This document shows positions 51,161 to 64,000 of a DNA stretch of 64,000 bases, piece by piece. The translations under genes and the position numbers were made by a program. How positions within the stretch are numbered: position 1 is the stretch's first letter; each line of letters starts with the position of its first letter. The notes under the pieces are model-generated. The model was given only the letters and a program-made list of their open reading frames with translations. It searched no databases and was not told where the DNA came from. Source of the DNA: Stenotrophomonas sp. 169 (GTDB lineage Bacteria; Pseudomonadota; Gammaproteobacteria; Xanthomonadales; Xanthomonadaceae); assembly GCF_014621775.1 (NCBI RefSeq), contig NZ_CP061204.1, positions 2,934,501 through 2,998,500 of the forward strand, given 5' to 3'.

Positions 51161-51988
51161 ATGAAGGCTGCCGCGTACACGCCCCCGTCGAAAGGTTTCC
51201 CCGATGCCCTGGTCGAGCAGGCGCTCGATGATGCGATGGCGAGCGCCACCCGGGTTCCGGTATTGGCCATCAGCGGCCTGCAGGGCAGTGGCAAATCGAC
51301 ACTGGCCGCGCAGGTCGTGGCGCGCGCGCAGGCGCGGGGCCTGCGAGCCGCCGCGCTCTCCATCGACGATGTCTACCTCACCCGTACCCAGCGCCAACGG
51401 CTGGCGCGCGATGTGCATCCGTTGTTGCTGACCCGGGGGCCACCCGGAACCCATGACCTCGCCTTGGCGCACAGCGTGCTGGATGACGCTGCGGCGGGAA
51501 CGCTGCGCGCACTGCCACGATTCGACAAACTGGCCGATGAACGCCTGCCGCAGGCGGAGTGGCTTCATCTGGCGGCGCCTCTGGACCTGCTTGTGTTCGA
51601 GGGCTGGTTCCTCGGCACGCCCGCTGAAGCGGCCGACACGCTGGACGCCCCCCTCAACGCATTGGAGCGCGAGGCCGATGCGGACGGACGCTGGCGGCAC
51701 TGGTGCAACGCGGCGCTGGAAACCGAGTACCCCGCACTATGGCAACGCTGCGATCGCCTGTGGTTCCTGCAGCCGCCTGATTTCTCCGTCATACCGCGCT
51801 GGCGTTGGCAGCAGGAGCAGCATCTGCAGGCCGCGCAGCCCGGACGCAGCGGGATGACGCGACCGCAGCTGGAACGTTTCGTGCAGTACTACGAGCGGGT
51901 GAGTCGCCATGCCCTGCGTACGCTGCCCGGCATCGCCGACCGCACGATCGCACTGGATGCCGAGCGCGCCATCGTCAGCGTACGCTGA
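51161..51988 (+). CDS. P-loop kinase, glycerate-kinase-like (GLYK type)
   Basis: 275 aa. The P-loop GLQGSGKST is near residue 40, the second acidic motif is ALSIDDVYLTRTQRQRLA, and FDKLADERLP and LLVFEGWFLG follow, a pattern shared with plant-type D-glycerate 3-kinases and related uridine-kinase-like proteins. It should phosphorylate a small hydroxy acid such as D-glycerate; specificity is inferred only from family resemblance. I chose the ATG at 51161. TATTGT lies shortly upstream, so the mRNA may have almost no leader. Divergent from pdxH. Confidence 0.8.
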   Translation: MKAAAYTPPSKGFPDALVEQALDDAMASATRVPVLAISGLQGSGKSTLAAQVVARAQARGLRAAALSIDDVYLTRTQRQRLARDVHPLLLTRGPPGTHDLALAHSVLDDAAAGTLRALPRFDKLADERLPQAEWLHLAAPLDLLVFEGWFLGTPAEAADTLDAPLNALEREADADGRWRHWCNAALETEYPALWQRCDRLWFLQPPDFSVIPRWRWQQEQHLQAAQPGRSGMTRPQLERFVQYYERVSRHALRTLPGIADRTIALDAERAIVSVR

Positions 51989-52049
51989 CGGGCTGACGAC
52001 CATTGCGGCGGCACCGTGACGCACCCGGCGCCCCCCGTCCCCCCTCTCC

Positions 52050-54668
52050 ATGGGGACGTGCGATTCGCACGCGCATTACCTGCTTGCAGAAACCCTGCCT
52101 GCACGCCCTCATGCCGCGAGGGCATCTGCATATGCACAGAAATGCGCGCACACCGGCAGGGTCGGTTGGCTAGGGTTTTGGCTTACCGCATCCCAACCTG
52201 ACCGGACCCCCACCGTGCTCCTTGCTGCTGGTAGTGCCGCCACGCTGCAGACCTTCAACGCTGTTGCGAAGGGCGCGCGCATCCTGACGCGCAGCCTGCT
52301 TTCCTGCGTGCGCAACGCCCCCTCGTGGTCGACGCCTTCCCTGCGGAGGCCCACGCCTTTCCCGGACGCCGATGCCGTATGTCCGGACACGATCGGCGGG
52401 ATGATCCGCGACTTGGGTGCGGCGCTCGAACGCGCCGACGCACATCGCGCGACGTCGCTGGCGCTCATCGCCCACCGTGCACGCGCGCCCGTGCTGGACG
52501 CCGCTGCGCTGGTGGCATTACGCAAGGCGTGCAAGGTTGAAATCGAAGCGCAGAACGGCGGGCGAATGCCAGAGATCCAGCGCATGCGCCTGCAGGCACT
52601 GCATGACCACGCACGACTTGGTCTGCAGCCGGTGCGGATAGCGCAGTCGCACCGGCGCTGGTGTGTGCGCCTCAAGCCCATGAGCGCGCCAGGGGCACAA
52701 CGCACCACTTCCTTCGGGTGTTCGGCCCGCGCCGGCGTAGGCCTGACCATGGCCGGTACAGGGGCCACCGCCGGACTCTCGGTAGGCGCACAGTCCGGCA
52801 GCAAGAGCAGTTGTTTCGAGACGCTGGAGTACGCGCGCGGTCGGCACCACGTCATCAGTGCCGAGGTATCGGCCGATGCGCAGTTGGCACCCGGTACCGC
52901 GGCCGGCGCCGGTCTGACGGCAAGCGTGGAGTACACCCGTTACGACGGCGCGGCATCGATCCACGACTATGCCGCTTTCCGGGCGCGGCGCTCCGTCGCC
53001 ACGCCACGGCGCAGCCGAGCGGCCCAGCGGCTGCTCAGCGTCGTCTCGCTGGGCCGCGCCACGCCCCACGACCGCGTGGCCCACGCCGCACGTGCCGCGC
53101 TGCGCTGGGCTCCCTTGATGCCCACCCTGGTGTCCTGCGGCGGCGACAACAGCCCGCCCTTTGCAGCGCTGACGCAGGATGCACTGGTGCCCTCCCCTGC
53201 CCCCTTGCTCGACGTCGGCATCCGCACACGCACGATCTCGATGCAGGCCGCCGCCGACGCGGCCGTCGCCAACGCGGGCATCTCCGCTGCGCGCAGCCGG
53301 CTGCGCGTGGATATCGATGTGCCCCTGTGGTTGTGCGACCTGGATCTGGACCCTGTGCAGCGCGGAGCGCTGGCCTGGCAGCTTCGGGAGCGGATCACTG
53401 CCGGTCTCGGCTCACACGCCAAACGCTTCAGCGCCTTGCAGGTCGATGATGCGCACGCGGGCGCGGCTCGGGAAGAGGCGCTGCAACGCGTACAGACGGA
53501 GTTCCAGTGCCTGCAGTCCCTGCTGCTGGAGCAGCAGCGTGGCATCGACAAACGACAGCTCAAGCACGTGTTGGCACGAACCTGCGCGGACTGGAACTGC
53601 CGCACGCCGCAGCAGGCACTGGCGCGCATGCTGGAGCTGGTGAACTGGCTCTGGCTGGTGATGCCCGCCGATCAGCGCAGCGCCGCGCAGGCACTGGCCG
53701 CCACAGTGCGTGATTCGCCTGTCCTGCGACAGGACGCCGCCTCGCTGTGCCCCCTTTACGCGCACCAGGCCCTGCAACAGTTCATCCGCACAGACACCAT
53801 GGCGGTCCATGGCGGCGCGTCACGGCCCATGGCGGGCGCGGGCACGACGGACGTCACCATCAGCGTCAGCCGGAGCCATCAGCGCAACTACAATGCCCTG
53901 CGCGATGGCCGCTATGTCGAGGCCAGGATCACGCTGACCGGGGCGACCAGCACCGACACCATCCTGACGTTGCTGCAGCAGCGGCTGCCCGATGCCAGTC
54001 TGGCGGCGGACGCCCGCCATGAACTCAAGCGCGTACTGGGTGATGCAGGCGCGCTGAGCCTGGCAGGCACGACCGCGGTGACCGTGGGCGTCAGGTTCTT
54101 CAGGCCATCGTTCCAGGACGATGTGCGCTTTCCCGCTGCCGCCCGTGGCCTGCACCTGCAGCAGATCACCGTGCGCGGGGCATCCACCTTCAGCGTGGAC
54201 GGCCGACTCCCCATTACCGGTGTCCCGCTGGCCTCGCTCGGGCTGGGGGCGCGCCTTCAGCATGCACGCCACACAGCGCTGCATGCGGACGTGTTCTGCA
54301 GCGCCACCTTGACCGCCTCGCTGTTGCGCTATCAGTGCCTGATCGGCCAGCGGATGGCACCGGCGCAGGCATGGAAGAAGATGCTCGATGCCCATGGCAG
54401 CAGTCTGACCCGCCTTGCCCGCAGGATGGCGGACAAGACGTCCAGTGCCAGGGCGGAGGCGCATCACTGGCTGCCGCTTCCTCCTCTGGCCGCGGGCCAC
54501 GACGCCGATGGCCTGATCACCACGGCCGGCACGCTGGAGCCCGGGCTGACCGGACTGCATGCCTTGTTCGATGCCCTGCTGCCGCCTCTGGCCGAAGCAC
54601 AGCGCTTGTCTCCGCTGTGCCACCCCATCGCGCTGGGCGGCACGCAGCTGCGCAGCACCCGGCTGTAG
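52050..54668 (+). CDS. Large protein of unknown family
   Basis: Up to 872 aa with strong high-GC coding character. I do not recognise any domain. The N-terminal 60 residues look poorly coding, so the true start may be later (GTG 52215 or ATG 52398). Two glycine- and serine-rich beta-like stretches stand out: about residues 228-315 ([20 protein letters not shown], then [20 protein letters not shown]) and about 590-640 ([16 protein letters not shown]), suggesting an internal repeat. The rest is helical and Ala/Arg/Gln-rich. No signal peptide, and no membrane segment is certain. It sits between the kinase gene and aroK. The composition resembles large secreted effectors of plant-associated relatives, but that is impression, not evidence. 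Confidence 0.7.
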   Translation: MGTCDSHAHYLLAETLPARPHAARASAYAQKCAHTGRVGWLGFWLTASQPDRTPTVLLAAGSAATLQTFNAVAKGARILTRSLLSCVRNAPSWSTPSLRRPTPFPDADAVCPDTIGGMIRDLGAALERADAHRATSLALIAHRARAPVLDAAALVALRKACKVEIEAQNGGRMPEIQRMRLQALHDHARLGLQPVRIAQSHRRWCVRLKPMSAPGAQRTTSFGCSARAGVGLTMAGTGATAGLSVGAQSGSKSSCFETLEYARGRHHVISAEVSADAQLAPGTAAGAGLTASVEYTRYDGAASIHDYAAFRARRSVATPRRSRAAQRLLSVVSLGRATPHDRVAHAARAALRWAPLMPTLVSCGGDNSPPFAALTQDALVPSPAPLLDVGIRTRTISMQAAADAAVANAGISAARSRLRVDIDVPLWLCDLDLDPVQRGALAWQLRERITAGLGSHAKRFSALQVDDAHAGAAREEALQRVQTEFQCLQSLLLEQQRGIDKRQLKHVLARTCADWNCRTPQQALARMLELVNWLWLVMPADQRSAAQALAATVRDSPVLRQDAASLCPLYAHQALQQFIRTDTMAVHGGASRPMAGAGTTDVTISVSRSHQRNYNALRDGRYVEARITLTGATSTDTILTLLQQRLPDASLAADARHELKRVLGDAGALSLAGTTAVTVGVRFFRPSFQDDVRFPAAARGLHLQQITVRGASTFSVDGRLPITGVPLASLGLGARLQHARHTALHADVFCSATLTASLLRYQCLIGQRMAPAQAWKKMLDAHGSSLTRLARRMADKTSSARAEAHHWLPLPPLAAGHDADGLITTAGTLEPGLTGLHALFDALLPPLAEAQRLSPLCHPIALGGTQLRSTRL

Positions 54669-54694
54669 AGGGTGAAGTGGTAGGATTCACGGCG

Positions 54695-55237
54695 ATGAAT
54701 CCTGCTCCGAACCTGATCCTGATCGGCCCGATGGGAGCCGGCAAAACCTGCATCGGCCGCCGCCTCGCCGAGCGTTTCACGCTGGAATTCGTTGACCTGG
54801 ACCAGGTCATCGTGGAGGCGGCAGGTGCCAGCATCCCGACCCTGTTCGATCTGGTCGGCGAAGCCGGTTTCCGCCGGCATGAGCAGCAGGCACTGCAGCG
54901 CGTGCTCGGCGGGCACGGGCAGTTGGTGTCTACCGGCGGAGGTGCCGTGCTGCATGCCGACAACCGTGCCGCCATCGCCGGCCATGGTTTCGTGGTCTAC
55001 CTGCGGGTCAGCGTCGCGGCGCAACTGGAACGACTGGCGCGGGACAAGGCGCGGCCGCTGCTGCAGCGCCCGGACCGTGAGCAGGTGCTGCAGGACCTGG
55101 CCTATCACCGCGACCCGCTGTACCAGCAGCTGGCCGATCTCACCCTGGATACCGACCTTTACACCGCTGCCGAAGCCACGTCCCAGCTTGTGGTCAAGCT
55201 GGCCGCGCACTGGCAGCGACAGGACCCGATCGCATGA
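54695..55237 (+). CDS. aroK: Shikimate kinase
   Basis: 180 aa. The Walker A GPMGAGKT follows the first strand ([16 protein letters not shown]), the shikimate-binding [13 protein letters not shown] and FRRHEQQAL are present, and [10 protein letters not shown] is the conserved glycine loop. It phosphorylates shikimate in aromatic amino-acid synthesis. Stop and aroB start overlap by 4 bases (ATGA), so the two are translationally coupled, as in most proteobacteria. AGGA lies about 9 bases before the ATG. Confidence 0.95.
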   Translation: MNPAPNLILIGPMGAGKTCIGRRLAERFTLEFVDLDQVIVEAAGASIPTLFDLVGEAGFRRHEQQALQRVLGGHGQLVSTGGGAVLHADNRAAIAGHGFVVYLRVSVAAQLERLARDKARPLLQRPDREQVLQDLAYHRDPLYQQLADLTLDTDLYTAAEATSQLVVKLAAHWQRQDPIA

Positions 55238-56343
55238 CCGCACCCTCCCCCCTGCACGTCGCCGTCGCTGGCGACCATCCTTATTCGATCACCATCGGCC
55301 CGGGCCAGCTGTCCGATGGCCACGCGCTGGCGCAGCATGTCCGCGGCCGGCACGTGCTGCTGGTCAGCGATAGCGATGTGGCCCCGCTTTATCTCGCCGG
55401 CGTGCGTGCCGCGCTGATGCAGGCACGCCCGGACCTGTTGGTGGCCGAGCACGTGTTGCCGGCCGGTGAAGCGTCCAAGACGCTGGCCGGGTTCGGCCGG
55501 GCCATCGACGCTTTGGCCGCGCTGGGCGCCACGCGGGATGCCTGCATCTTTGCGCTGGGCGGCGGTGTGGTGGGCGACCTGTCCGGTTTCGCCGCGGCCT
55601 GCTGGATGCGCGGGGTGGACTGCGTTCAACTGCCGACCACGCTGTTGGCCATGGTCGATTCGTCGGTCGGTGGCAAGACGGCGGTGGACATCCCGGCCGG
55701 CAAGAATCTGGTGGGCGCCTTCCATCCGCCGCGGGCGGTGATCGCCGACACCCACGTGCTGGCGACCCTGCCGGTGCGCGAGCTGCGCGCAGGGCTGGCG
55801 GAGGTGGTGAAGTACGGTGCACTGGGCGATCCGGACTTCTTCGACTGGCTGCAGCAGCATGCCGATGGCCTTTCTGCCGGCGATGCCACGCTGCTCGCTG
55901 AAGCCATCGCGCGCAGTTGCAGGCACAAGGCGGCCATTGTCGAACGCGACCCCTTGGAGAAGGGCGAGCGGGCCCTGCTCAACCTGGGCCATACCTTCGG
56001 CCATGCCATCGAAACCGAACAGGGCTATTCGGCGCCAGGACGCGATGCCCTGAACCATGGCGAAGCCGTAGCGGTCGGCATGGTGCTGGCCGCCCGTCTG
56101 TCGACCGCGATGGGCAGGGCACCGGCGGCGGACGAGCAGCGTCTTTCTGCGTTGCTGACATCGCTGAACTTGCCGACCGCCATTCCCACGGGACTACAGC
56201 CTGCCGCGCTGCTGGCACGCATGCGGCTGGACAAGAAGAACGTGGCCGGGCGGCTGCGCCTGGTGCTGTGGCGCGGCATCGGCCAGGCCGATGTGGTGGC
56301 CGATGTGGAAGAAGCCGCCGTGCTTGCGGTGCTGGCTGGCTGA
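55234..56343 (+). CDS. aroB: 3-dehydroquinate synthase
   Basis: 369 aa NAD- and zinc-dependent enzyme converting DAHP to 3-dehydroquinate. The family signatures [38 protein letters not shown] and the zinc-ligand region GHTFGHAIE are intact. Length is normal. Coupled to aroK by an ATGA overlap. It makes two steps of the shikimate pathway with its upstream partner; further aro genes are not in the window. Confidence 0.96.
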   Translation: MTAPSPLHVAVAGDHPYSITIGPGQLSDGHALAQHVRGRHVLLVSDSDVAPLYLAGVRAALMQARPDLLVAEHVLPAGEASKTLAGFGRAIDALAALGATRDACIFALGGGVVGDLSGFAAACWMRGVDCVQLPTTLLAMVDSSVGGKTAVDIPAGKNLVGAFHPPRAVIADTHVLATLPVRELRAGLAEVVKYGALGDPDFFDWLQQHADGLSAGDATLLAEAIARSCRHKAAIVERDPLEKGERALLNLGHTFGHAIETEQGYSAPGRDALNHGEAVAVGMVLAARLSTAMGRAPAADEQRLSALLTSLNLPTAIPTGLQPAALLARMRLDKKNVAGRLRLVLWRGIGQADVVADVEEAAVLAVLAG

Positions 56344-56439
56344 TCCTGTCGCGGGTCCGCCCTGCACGGGGTGGTTTCTCCGCCTAGGACCGCTCGACGC
56401 TGCAGGCACCGTGCGTCTCCGCCGTTCATGGGGCAGCGC

Positions 56440-56445
56440 TACAAT
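56440..56445 (+). promoter_or_regulatory. -10 box giving a near-leaderless transcript
   Basis: TACAAT ends 6 bases before the ATG of the small WGR-like gene, so transcription would start at or next to the start codon. No Shine-Dalgarno sequence is present, consistent with a leaderless mRNA. The -35 is weak. Confidence 0.5.
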
Positions 56446-56451
56446 TGCCCC

Positions 56452-56691
56452 ATGCATGCCCACCTGCAACAACCGGCCATCGGTACCGAGACGCCGCGCT
56501 TCCTGCGCCTGACCCTGGCCGCCGACCTGTTCGGCGGTTGGGAACTGCTGCGCGAATCCGGCCGCGCCGGGGGCCGCTCGCAGCTCCGGCGCGAACTGTA
56601 CCTGAAGGAAGCCGACGCCCGCGCCGCCTTTGCCAAGGCACGCGATGCCGAGCTTCACCGCGGCTTCAAGCTGGCCTCGCACGGCGAGTGA
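56452..56691 (+). CDS. Small WGR-like domain protein
   Basis: 79 aa. After a short polar N terminus the core reads [20 protein letters not shown], then a basic turn and a helix ([19 protein letters not shown]). This strand-turn-helix layout resembles the WGR domain, with GGW in place of the WGR triplet, known as a nucleic-acid-binding module in larger proteins. As a free-standing 79-aa protein its role is unknown. The stop is 3 bases before an alternative hemE ATG, so it may be co-transcribed with hemE. Confidence 0.65.
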   Translation: MHAHLQQPAIGTETPRFLRLTLAADLFGGWELLRESGRAGGRSQLRRELYLKEADARAAFAKARDAELHRGFKLASHGE

Positions 56692-56753
56692 GCATGCCCC
56701 CCCCTTCTTCCCACACGGCGTTGCATGCAGCGCCCGCACAAGGATCGCCTTCC

Positions 56754-57827
56754 GTGACCAGCCCTCTTCGCAACGATCGTCTGCTGCGCGCCCTGCGCCG
56801 CGAGCCGGTGGATTACACCCCCATCTGGCTGATGCGCCAGGCCGGTCGTTACCTGCCGGAGTACCGTGCGACCCGCGCGAAAGCAGGCAGTTTCCTGGCG
56901 ATGGCGAAGAACCCGGATCTCGCCTGCGAAGTCACCCTGCAGCCGCTGCGCCGCTTCCCGCTGGATGCGGCTATCCTGTTTTCGGACATCCTGACCATCC
57001 CCGATGCGATGGGCCTGGAGCTGTATTTCGTCGAAGGTGAAGGTCCCAAGTTCCGGCACCCGATACGCGATACCGCCGCCATCGCCAAGCTGGCGGTGCC
57101 GGACATGGAACAGGAACTGCGCTATGTGATGGATGCCGTGCGGGTGATCCGCCGCGAGCTGGATGGACAGGTGCCGCTGATCGGCTTTTCCGGCAGCCCG
57201 TGGACGCTGGCCTGCTACATGGTGGAAGGCGGCGGCAGCAAGGATTTCGCCCGCATCAAGGCGATGGCGCTGAACCACCCGCAGGAACTGCACCGCCTGC
57301 TGGAGGTCGTGACCGATGCGGTGGTCGCCTACCTCGGTGCGCAGCGCGCGGCCGGCGCGCAGGCACTGCAGGTGTTCGATACCTGGGGCGGCGTGCTGTC
57401 GCCGGCGATGTACCGCGAATTCTCGCTGCGCTACCTGCAGCGCATCTCCGCCGAGCTGGAGCGCGGTGAAGGCAGCGCCCGCACGCCGCTGATCCTGTTC
57501 GGCAAGGGCACGGGCCTGCATCTGGAGGCGCTGTCCCATACCGGTGCCGATGCGCTGGGACTGGACTGGACCCTGGACCTGGACGACGCGGTGCGCCGCA
57601 CAGGGGGGCGCGTCGCGCTGCAGGGCAACCTGGATCCCACCACCCTGTACGCCAGTCCCGAGGCGATCAGCGCGGCGGCGGGCCGGGTGCTCGATACGTA
57701 TGCGGCCGGCAACGGCGGCTCGCGCGAGGGCCATGTGTTCAACCTGGGCCACGGCATGTCGCCTGACATGGATCCGGCCAGTGTGCAGGTTCTGGTCGAG
57801 GCGGTGCACCGGCTCAGCGCACGCTGA
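56754..57827 (+). CDS. hemE: Uroporphyrinogen decarboxylase
   Basis: 357 aa enzyme of heme synthesis that removes four carboxyls from uroporphyrinogen III. The N-terminal [21 protein letters not shown] is the substrate-binding signature, the second family site is [17 protein letters not shown], and [11 protein letters not shown] is near the C terminus. I chose the GTG at 56754 because AAGGAT lies 8 bases upstream and alignment with the family starts at [14 protein letters not shown]; an ATG at 56694 would add 20 low-complexity residues. Confidence 0.95.
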   Translation: MTSPLRNDRLLRALRREPVDYTPIWLMRQAGRYLPEYRATRAKAGSFLAMAKNPDLACEVTLQPLRRFPLDAAILFSDILTIPDAMGLELYFVEGEGPKFRHPIRDTAAIAKLAVPDMEQELRYVMDAVRVIRRELDGQVPLIGFSGSPWTLACYMVEGGGSKDFARIKAMALNHPQELHRLLEVVTDAVVAYLGAQRAAGAQALQVFDTWGGVLSPAMYREFSLRYLQRISAELERGEGSARTPLILFGKGTGLHLEALSHTGADALGLDWTLDLDDAVRRTGGRVALQGNLDPTTLYASPEAISAAAGRVLDTYAAGNGGSREGHVFNLGHGMSPDMDPASVQVLVEAVHRLSAR

Positions 57828-57922
57828 TGCTTTACCCGGCATGGCGGTACGGCGCTTCCTGATCGCGCCGTTACCGCGGTTGGTCCATCATGTCGCCTCC
57901 CGGTCGCGCGGATCCAAGCCCG

Positions 57923-59320
57923 ATGACGTCAAGCTACGCCTCCATCCGCCCCTTGTTGTGGCTGGTATCGCTGGCGATCTTCATGCAGATGCTGGACTCC
58001 ACCATCGTCAATACGGCGTTGCCGGCGATGGCGCGAAGTCTGGGCGAAAGTCCGCTGCAGATGCAGTCTGTCGTTTTCAGCTACGCACTGGCCGTAGCCA
58101 CCTTCATCCCGGCGTCGGGCTGGATCGCCGACCGCTTCGGCACGCGGCGTACCTTCCTGGTCGCCATCATCCTGTTCACCCTTGGCTCGCTGGCCTGCGC
58201 GTTGGCGCAGACCCTGCATCAGCTGGTCGCAGCGCGCGTGCTGCAGGGCATCGGTGGCGCGATGCTGCTGCCCGTCGGTCGCTTGGCCGTGATGCGTTCG
58301 GTACCGCGCGAGGACTTCCTGCGCGCGATGAGCTTCATCGCCATCCCGGCATTGATCGGCCCGCTGATCGGCCCGACGCTGGGTGGCTGGCTGGTCGAAG
58401 TCGCGTCGTGGCACTGGGTGTTCCTGATCAATCTGCCGATCGGCGTGATCGGTTATCTGGTCGCGATGAAGGTGATGCCCGACCACTATGCCGCCCATCG
58501 AAGCCGCTTCGATCTGCGCGGTTACGCGATGCTGGCCTTCGGCATGGTGGTGCTGTCGCTGGCATTGGACGGCATCTCGGGAATGGGCACGCCGCACGCG
58601 CTGGTGATGCTGATGACCGTCGCCGGGCTGGCCGCGCTGGCGGGCTACTGGCTGCACGCCGCCAATTCGACCGCGCCGCTGTTTTCGCTCGCGTTGTTCC
58701 GGGTGCCGAGCTACCGCATCGGCATCCTCGGCAACCTGTTCTCACGCATCGGCAGCAGCGCCATGCCGCTGCTGATCCCCCTTCTGCTGCAGGTGGGCAT
58801 GGGCATGAGCCCGATGAATGCCGGCCTGATGATGATTCCCGTCGCTGCCGCCGGCATGGTGTCCAAGCGGCTGGCAGTGAAACTGGTGGAGCGCTTCGGC
58901 TACCGCCGCGTGCTGATGGTCAACACCGTGCTGGTGGGCATCGCCATGGCCAGCTTCGCGCTGATGGGGCCGGGCCAGCACCTGGGCTGGCGGCTGCTGC
59001 AACTGGCGTTGTTCGGCGCGGTGAACTCGCTGCAGTTCACGGTAATGAACACGGTGACGCTGCGCGACCTGGATCGGGAGTTCGCCAGTTCCGGCAACAG
59101 CCTGTTGTCGATGGTGATGATGCTGGCGGCAGGGTTCGGCGCCGCAGCGGCGGGCAGCCTGCTGGCGGCCTTCGCACCGCTGGAATCGCACGGCGCCACG
59201 GCCGCCCTGCACGCGACCTTCCTGTGTGTCGGCGCGATCACGCTGACGTCCACGCTGATCTTCTGGCAGCTGCCGGATACAGGCCCGGACCCGAAGCAGA
59301 TCGAGGAAGTCGCGGAGTGA
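57923..59320 (+). CDS. DHA2-family MFS transporter, MdtD-like
   Basis: 465 aa with about 14 membrane segments. The first helices match MdtD/EmrB-type proteins closely (FMQMLDSTIVNTALPAMARS, then ASGWIADRFGTRRTFL and the LQGIGGAMLLPVGRLAVM signature). It should export drugs or metabolites with protons. The start is probably the ATG at 57923; another lies at 57890. No mdtABC or baeSR genes accompany it, unlike in enterobacteria, so it is a free-standing exporter here. Downstream is a triple SMAG cluster. Confidence 0.88.
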   Translation: MTSSYASIRPLLWLVSLAIFMQMLDSTIVNTALPAMARSLGESPLQMQSVVFSYALAVATFIPASGWIADRFGTRRTFLVAIILFTLGSLACALAQTLHQLVAARVLQGIGGAMLLPVGRLAVMRSVPREDFLRAMSFIAIPALIGPLIGPTLGGWLVEVASWHWVFLINLPIGVIGYLVAMKVMPDHYAAHRSRFDLRGYAMLAFGMVVLSLALDGISGMGTPHALVMLMTVAGLAALAGYWLHAANSTAPLFSLALFRVPSYRIGILGNLFSRIGSSAMPLLIPLLLQVGMGMSPMNAGLMMIPVAAAGMVSKRLAVKLVERFGYRRVLMVNTVLVGIAMASFALMGPGQHLGWRLLQLALFGAVNSLQFTVMNTVTLRDLDREFASSGNSLLSMVMMLAAGFGAAAAGSLLAAFAPLESHGATAALHATFLCVGAITLTSTLIFWQLPDTGPDPKQIEEVAE

Positions 59321-59368
59321 TGATGCGGGGCTTGGGCGGCGGGTTGGGCTAACGGGTTGGGCCTCTTG

Positions 59369-59462
59369 GTAGAGCCGACTTCAGTCGGCTGCTCCACCAA
59401 TGCAGCCGACTGAAGTCGGCTCTACCAGAAGGCAAGTGCAGCCGACTGAAGTCGGCTCTACC
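59369..59462. repeat. Cluster of three SMAG repeats
   Basis: One forward copy of the GTAGAGCCGACTTCAGTCGG palindrome (59369-59392) faces two reversed copies (59402-59426 and 59438-59462). It is the same sequence variant as in the cluster 9 kb upstream at 50328-50490. It separates convergent genes. Confidence 0.85.
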
Positions 59463-59486
59463 GGGAGGCAGGAGCGGTCGGCGGCG

Positions 59487-63011
<3,525 letters not shown>

Positions 63012-63174
63012 TGCCCCTGCCTGCTCCCCGTTGCCACTGCCCCCTGCGCAGCAGGGATGGACACCTCATGCCTGCGGTGCCCGCGACGGCTGATGGCTTG
63101 GATGGCATGGTAAACCGAAGGTGACGGTCTTCACGACGTGAAACCGCCGAAGCGTGAACTACGTGCCACCTGCG

Positions 63175-64000
63175 TCATGGGAGGGCGCGACGCAGGCGCG
63201 CGCGGGCAATCGCCCCGACCAGCAGGTCGCCCGTCACCGGCTTGCGCAGGAAGCCATCGAATCCGGCGTCCAGCACCTCCGCTTCGGCGTAACTGTCCGA
63301 ACGGGCGGTCACCGCGATCAACGGGAACCGATGACCCATCGCCCGCAGCTGACGTGCCAGCCCCAGCCCGTCAAGGGCCGGCAGGTCCAGGTCGAGCAAC
63401 CCGACTTCGAAGGACGAGGTCGCCGCCGCCGACAGCGCCGCCAGTCCGTGCAGCGCGTGTTCGACCTCATGCCCACGTGCCCTCAGCAGACCTTGGATCA
63501 CACTAGCGACCGTCGGGTCGTCTTCGACCAGCAGGATCCGCAGGGACGGCAGCACGTCGGGCGAGGGCTGCGCCTCGGCCACGGGCGCCACGTCTTCGGC
63601 ATGCCAAGGCAGCGGCAGCAGCACGCTGAAACGCGCCCCGTGTCCCGGCAGGCTGTCCACGTCGATGGTGCCGCCCATCGCCACGGCAAGCTCCTGGCTG
63701 ATCGCCAGACCCAGGCCGGATCCCCCGTAGCGCGACGCCGTCCGCGGACCGTCGGCCTGTTCGAATCGCTGGAACAAGCGCGCCTGCTGCTCGACGGCAA
63801 TGCCCGGGCCGGAGTCCTCCACCTCGAACCGAAGGCCCACGCCGTCGCCGCCGGGACGGACGGATACCCCGACGTGGCCGCGCTCGGTGAACTTGATCGC
63901 ATTGCCGAGCAGGTTCATCAGCACCTGCCGCACCCGCATCTCATCGCCGCTGACCGATATCGGACCGGTAAACGCCATCTCGCGGCGGAAGGCCAGCCCA
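63175..64000 (-). CDS. Second hybrid histidine kinase, 3' part (cut by window edge)
   Basis: The frame is open to the right edge. Visible are the C-terminal half of the ATPase domain (NLLGNAIKFTERG, EDSGPGIAVEQQ, YGGSGLGLAIS) and a complete receiver (RILLVEDDPTV, GLLDLDLPALDG, FLRKPVTGDLL). Segment by segment it is clearly related to the kinase at 59487-63011, so the two are tandem paralogues on the same strand, 163 bp apart. The sensor part lies outside the window. Confidence 0.9.
   Translation of the reverse strand, partial: GLAFRREMAFTGPISVSGDEMRVRQVLMNLLGNAIKFTERGHVGVSVRPGGDGVGLRFEVEDSGPGIAVEQQARLFQRFEQADGPRTASRYGGSGLGLAISQELAVAMGGTIDVDSLPGHGARFSVLLPLPWHAEDVAPVAEAQPSPDVLPSLRILLVEDDPTVASVIQGLLRARGHEVEHALHGLAALSAAATSSFEVGLLDLDLPALDGLGLARQLRAMGHRFPLIAVTARSDSYAEAEVLDAGFDGFLRKPVTGDLLVGAIARARLRRALP

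Overview
The window looks like chromosomal DNA of a high-GC gammaproteobacterium of the Xanthomonadaceae, most likely Stenotrophomonas. This is an inference from three things: the gene families (acnD/prpF-type methylcitrate operon, M2 peptidase lipoprotein, propeller hybrid kinases), the hflK-hflC-DUF2065-purA cluster, and many intergenic palindromes that begin with GTAG and match the described SMAG repeats of S. maltophilia. No rRNA, tRNA, insertion sequence, prophage or CRISPR array was seen. Both ends cut genes.

Layout. 1-6.8 kb: end of a PI-PLC-like protein, a DUF819 membrane protein, a two-component system, and a divergent M2 dipeptidase lipoprotein. 6.9-11.5 kb: a Bcr/CflA-type exporter diverging from gcvP, which has a strong -10 box, a tandem glycine riboswitch and an intrinsic terminator. 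11.8-12.7 kb: three tandem genes for tiny secreted proteins with a twin CX6C pattern; the third is cut by a single amber codon exactly where the signal peptide ends. 12.7-20.2 kb: an amino-acid permease, a PAS-AraC regulator diverging from a large catalase, a two-gene cell-wall unit (L,D-transpeptidase and M23 peptidase), a flavin-binding stress protein and a frameshifted gene.

20.2-23.6 kb is a visibly AT-richer island holding one gene for an 858-aa protein. I read it as HEPN domain (RNRVMH motif), STAND/NB-ARC-like ATPase, TPR-like region and a C-terminal cold-shock-like domain. This architecture fits an abortive-infection or antiphage sensor and is the best candidate in the window for an undescribed system.

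23.7-34 kb returns to core genes: purA, a divergent M13 peptidase, DUF2065, hflC, hflK, a YhdH-type oxidoreductase, a PilH-like receiver, cbpA, a peroxiredoxin and a ferritin-like protein. 34-42.4 kb: pbpC and the alpha-2-macroglobulin lipoprotein yfhM, a known partnership, here separated by a divergent alpha-carbonic anhydrase. 42.5-50.3 kb: a full methylcitrate pathway (prpB-prpC-acnD-prpF) read leftward from a consensus sigma-54 promoter, with its activator prpR divergent. 50.3-59.4 kb: a SMAG cluster, pdxH, a glycerate-kinase-like gene, a large unrecognised protein, aroK-aroB, a small WGR-like gene, hemE and an MdtD-like exporter. 59.5-64 kb: two tandem, related hybrid histidine kinases, the second cut by the window edge.
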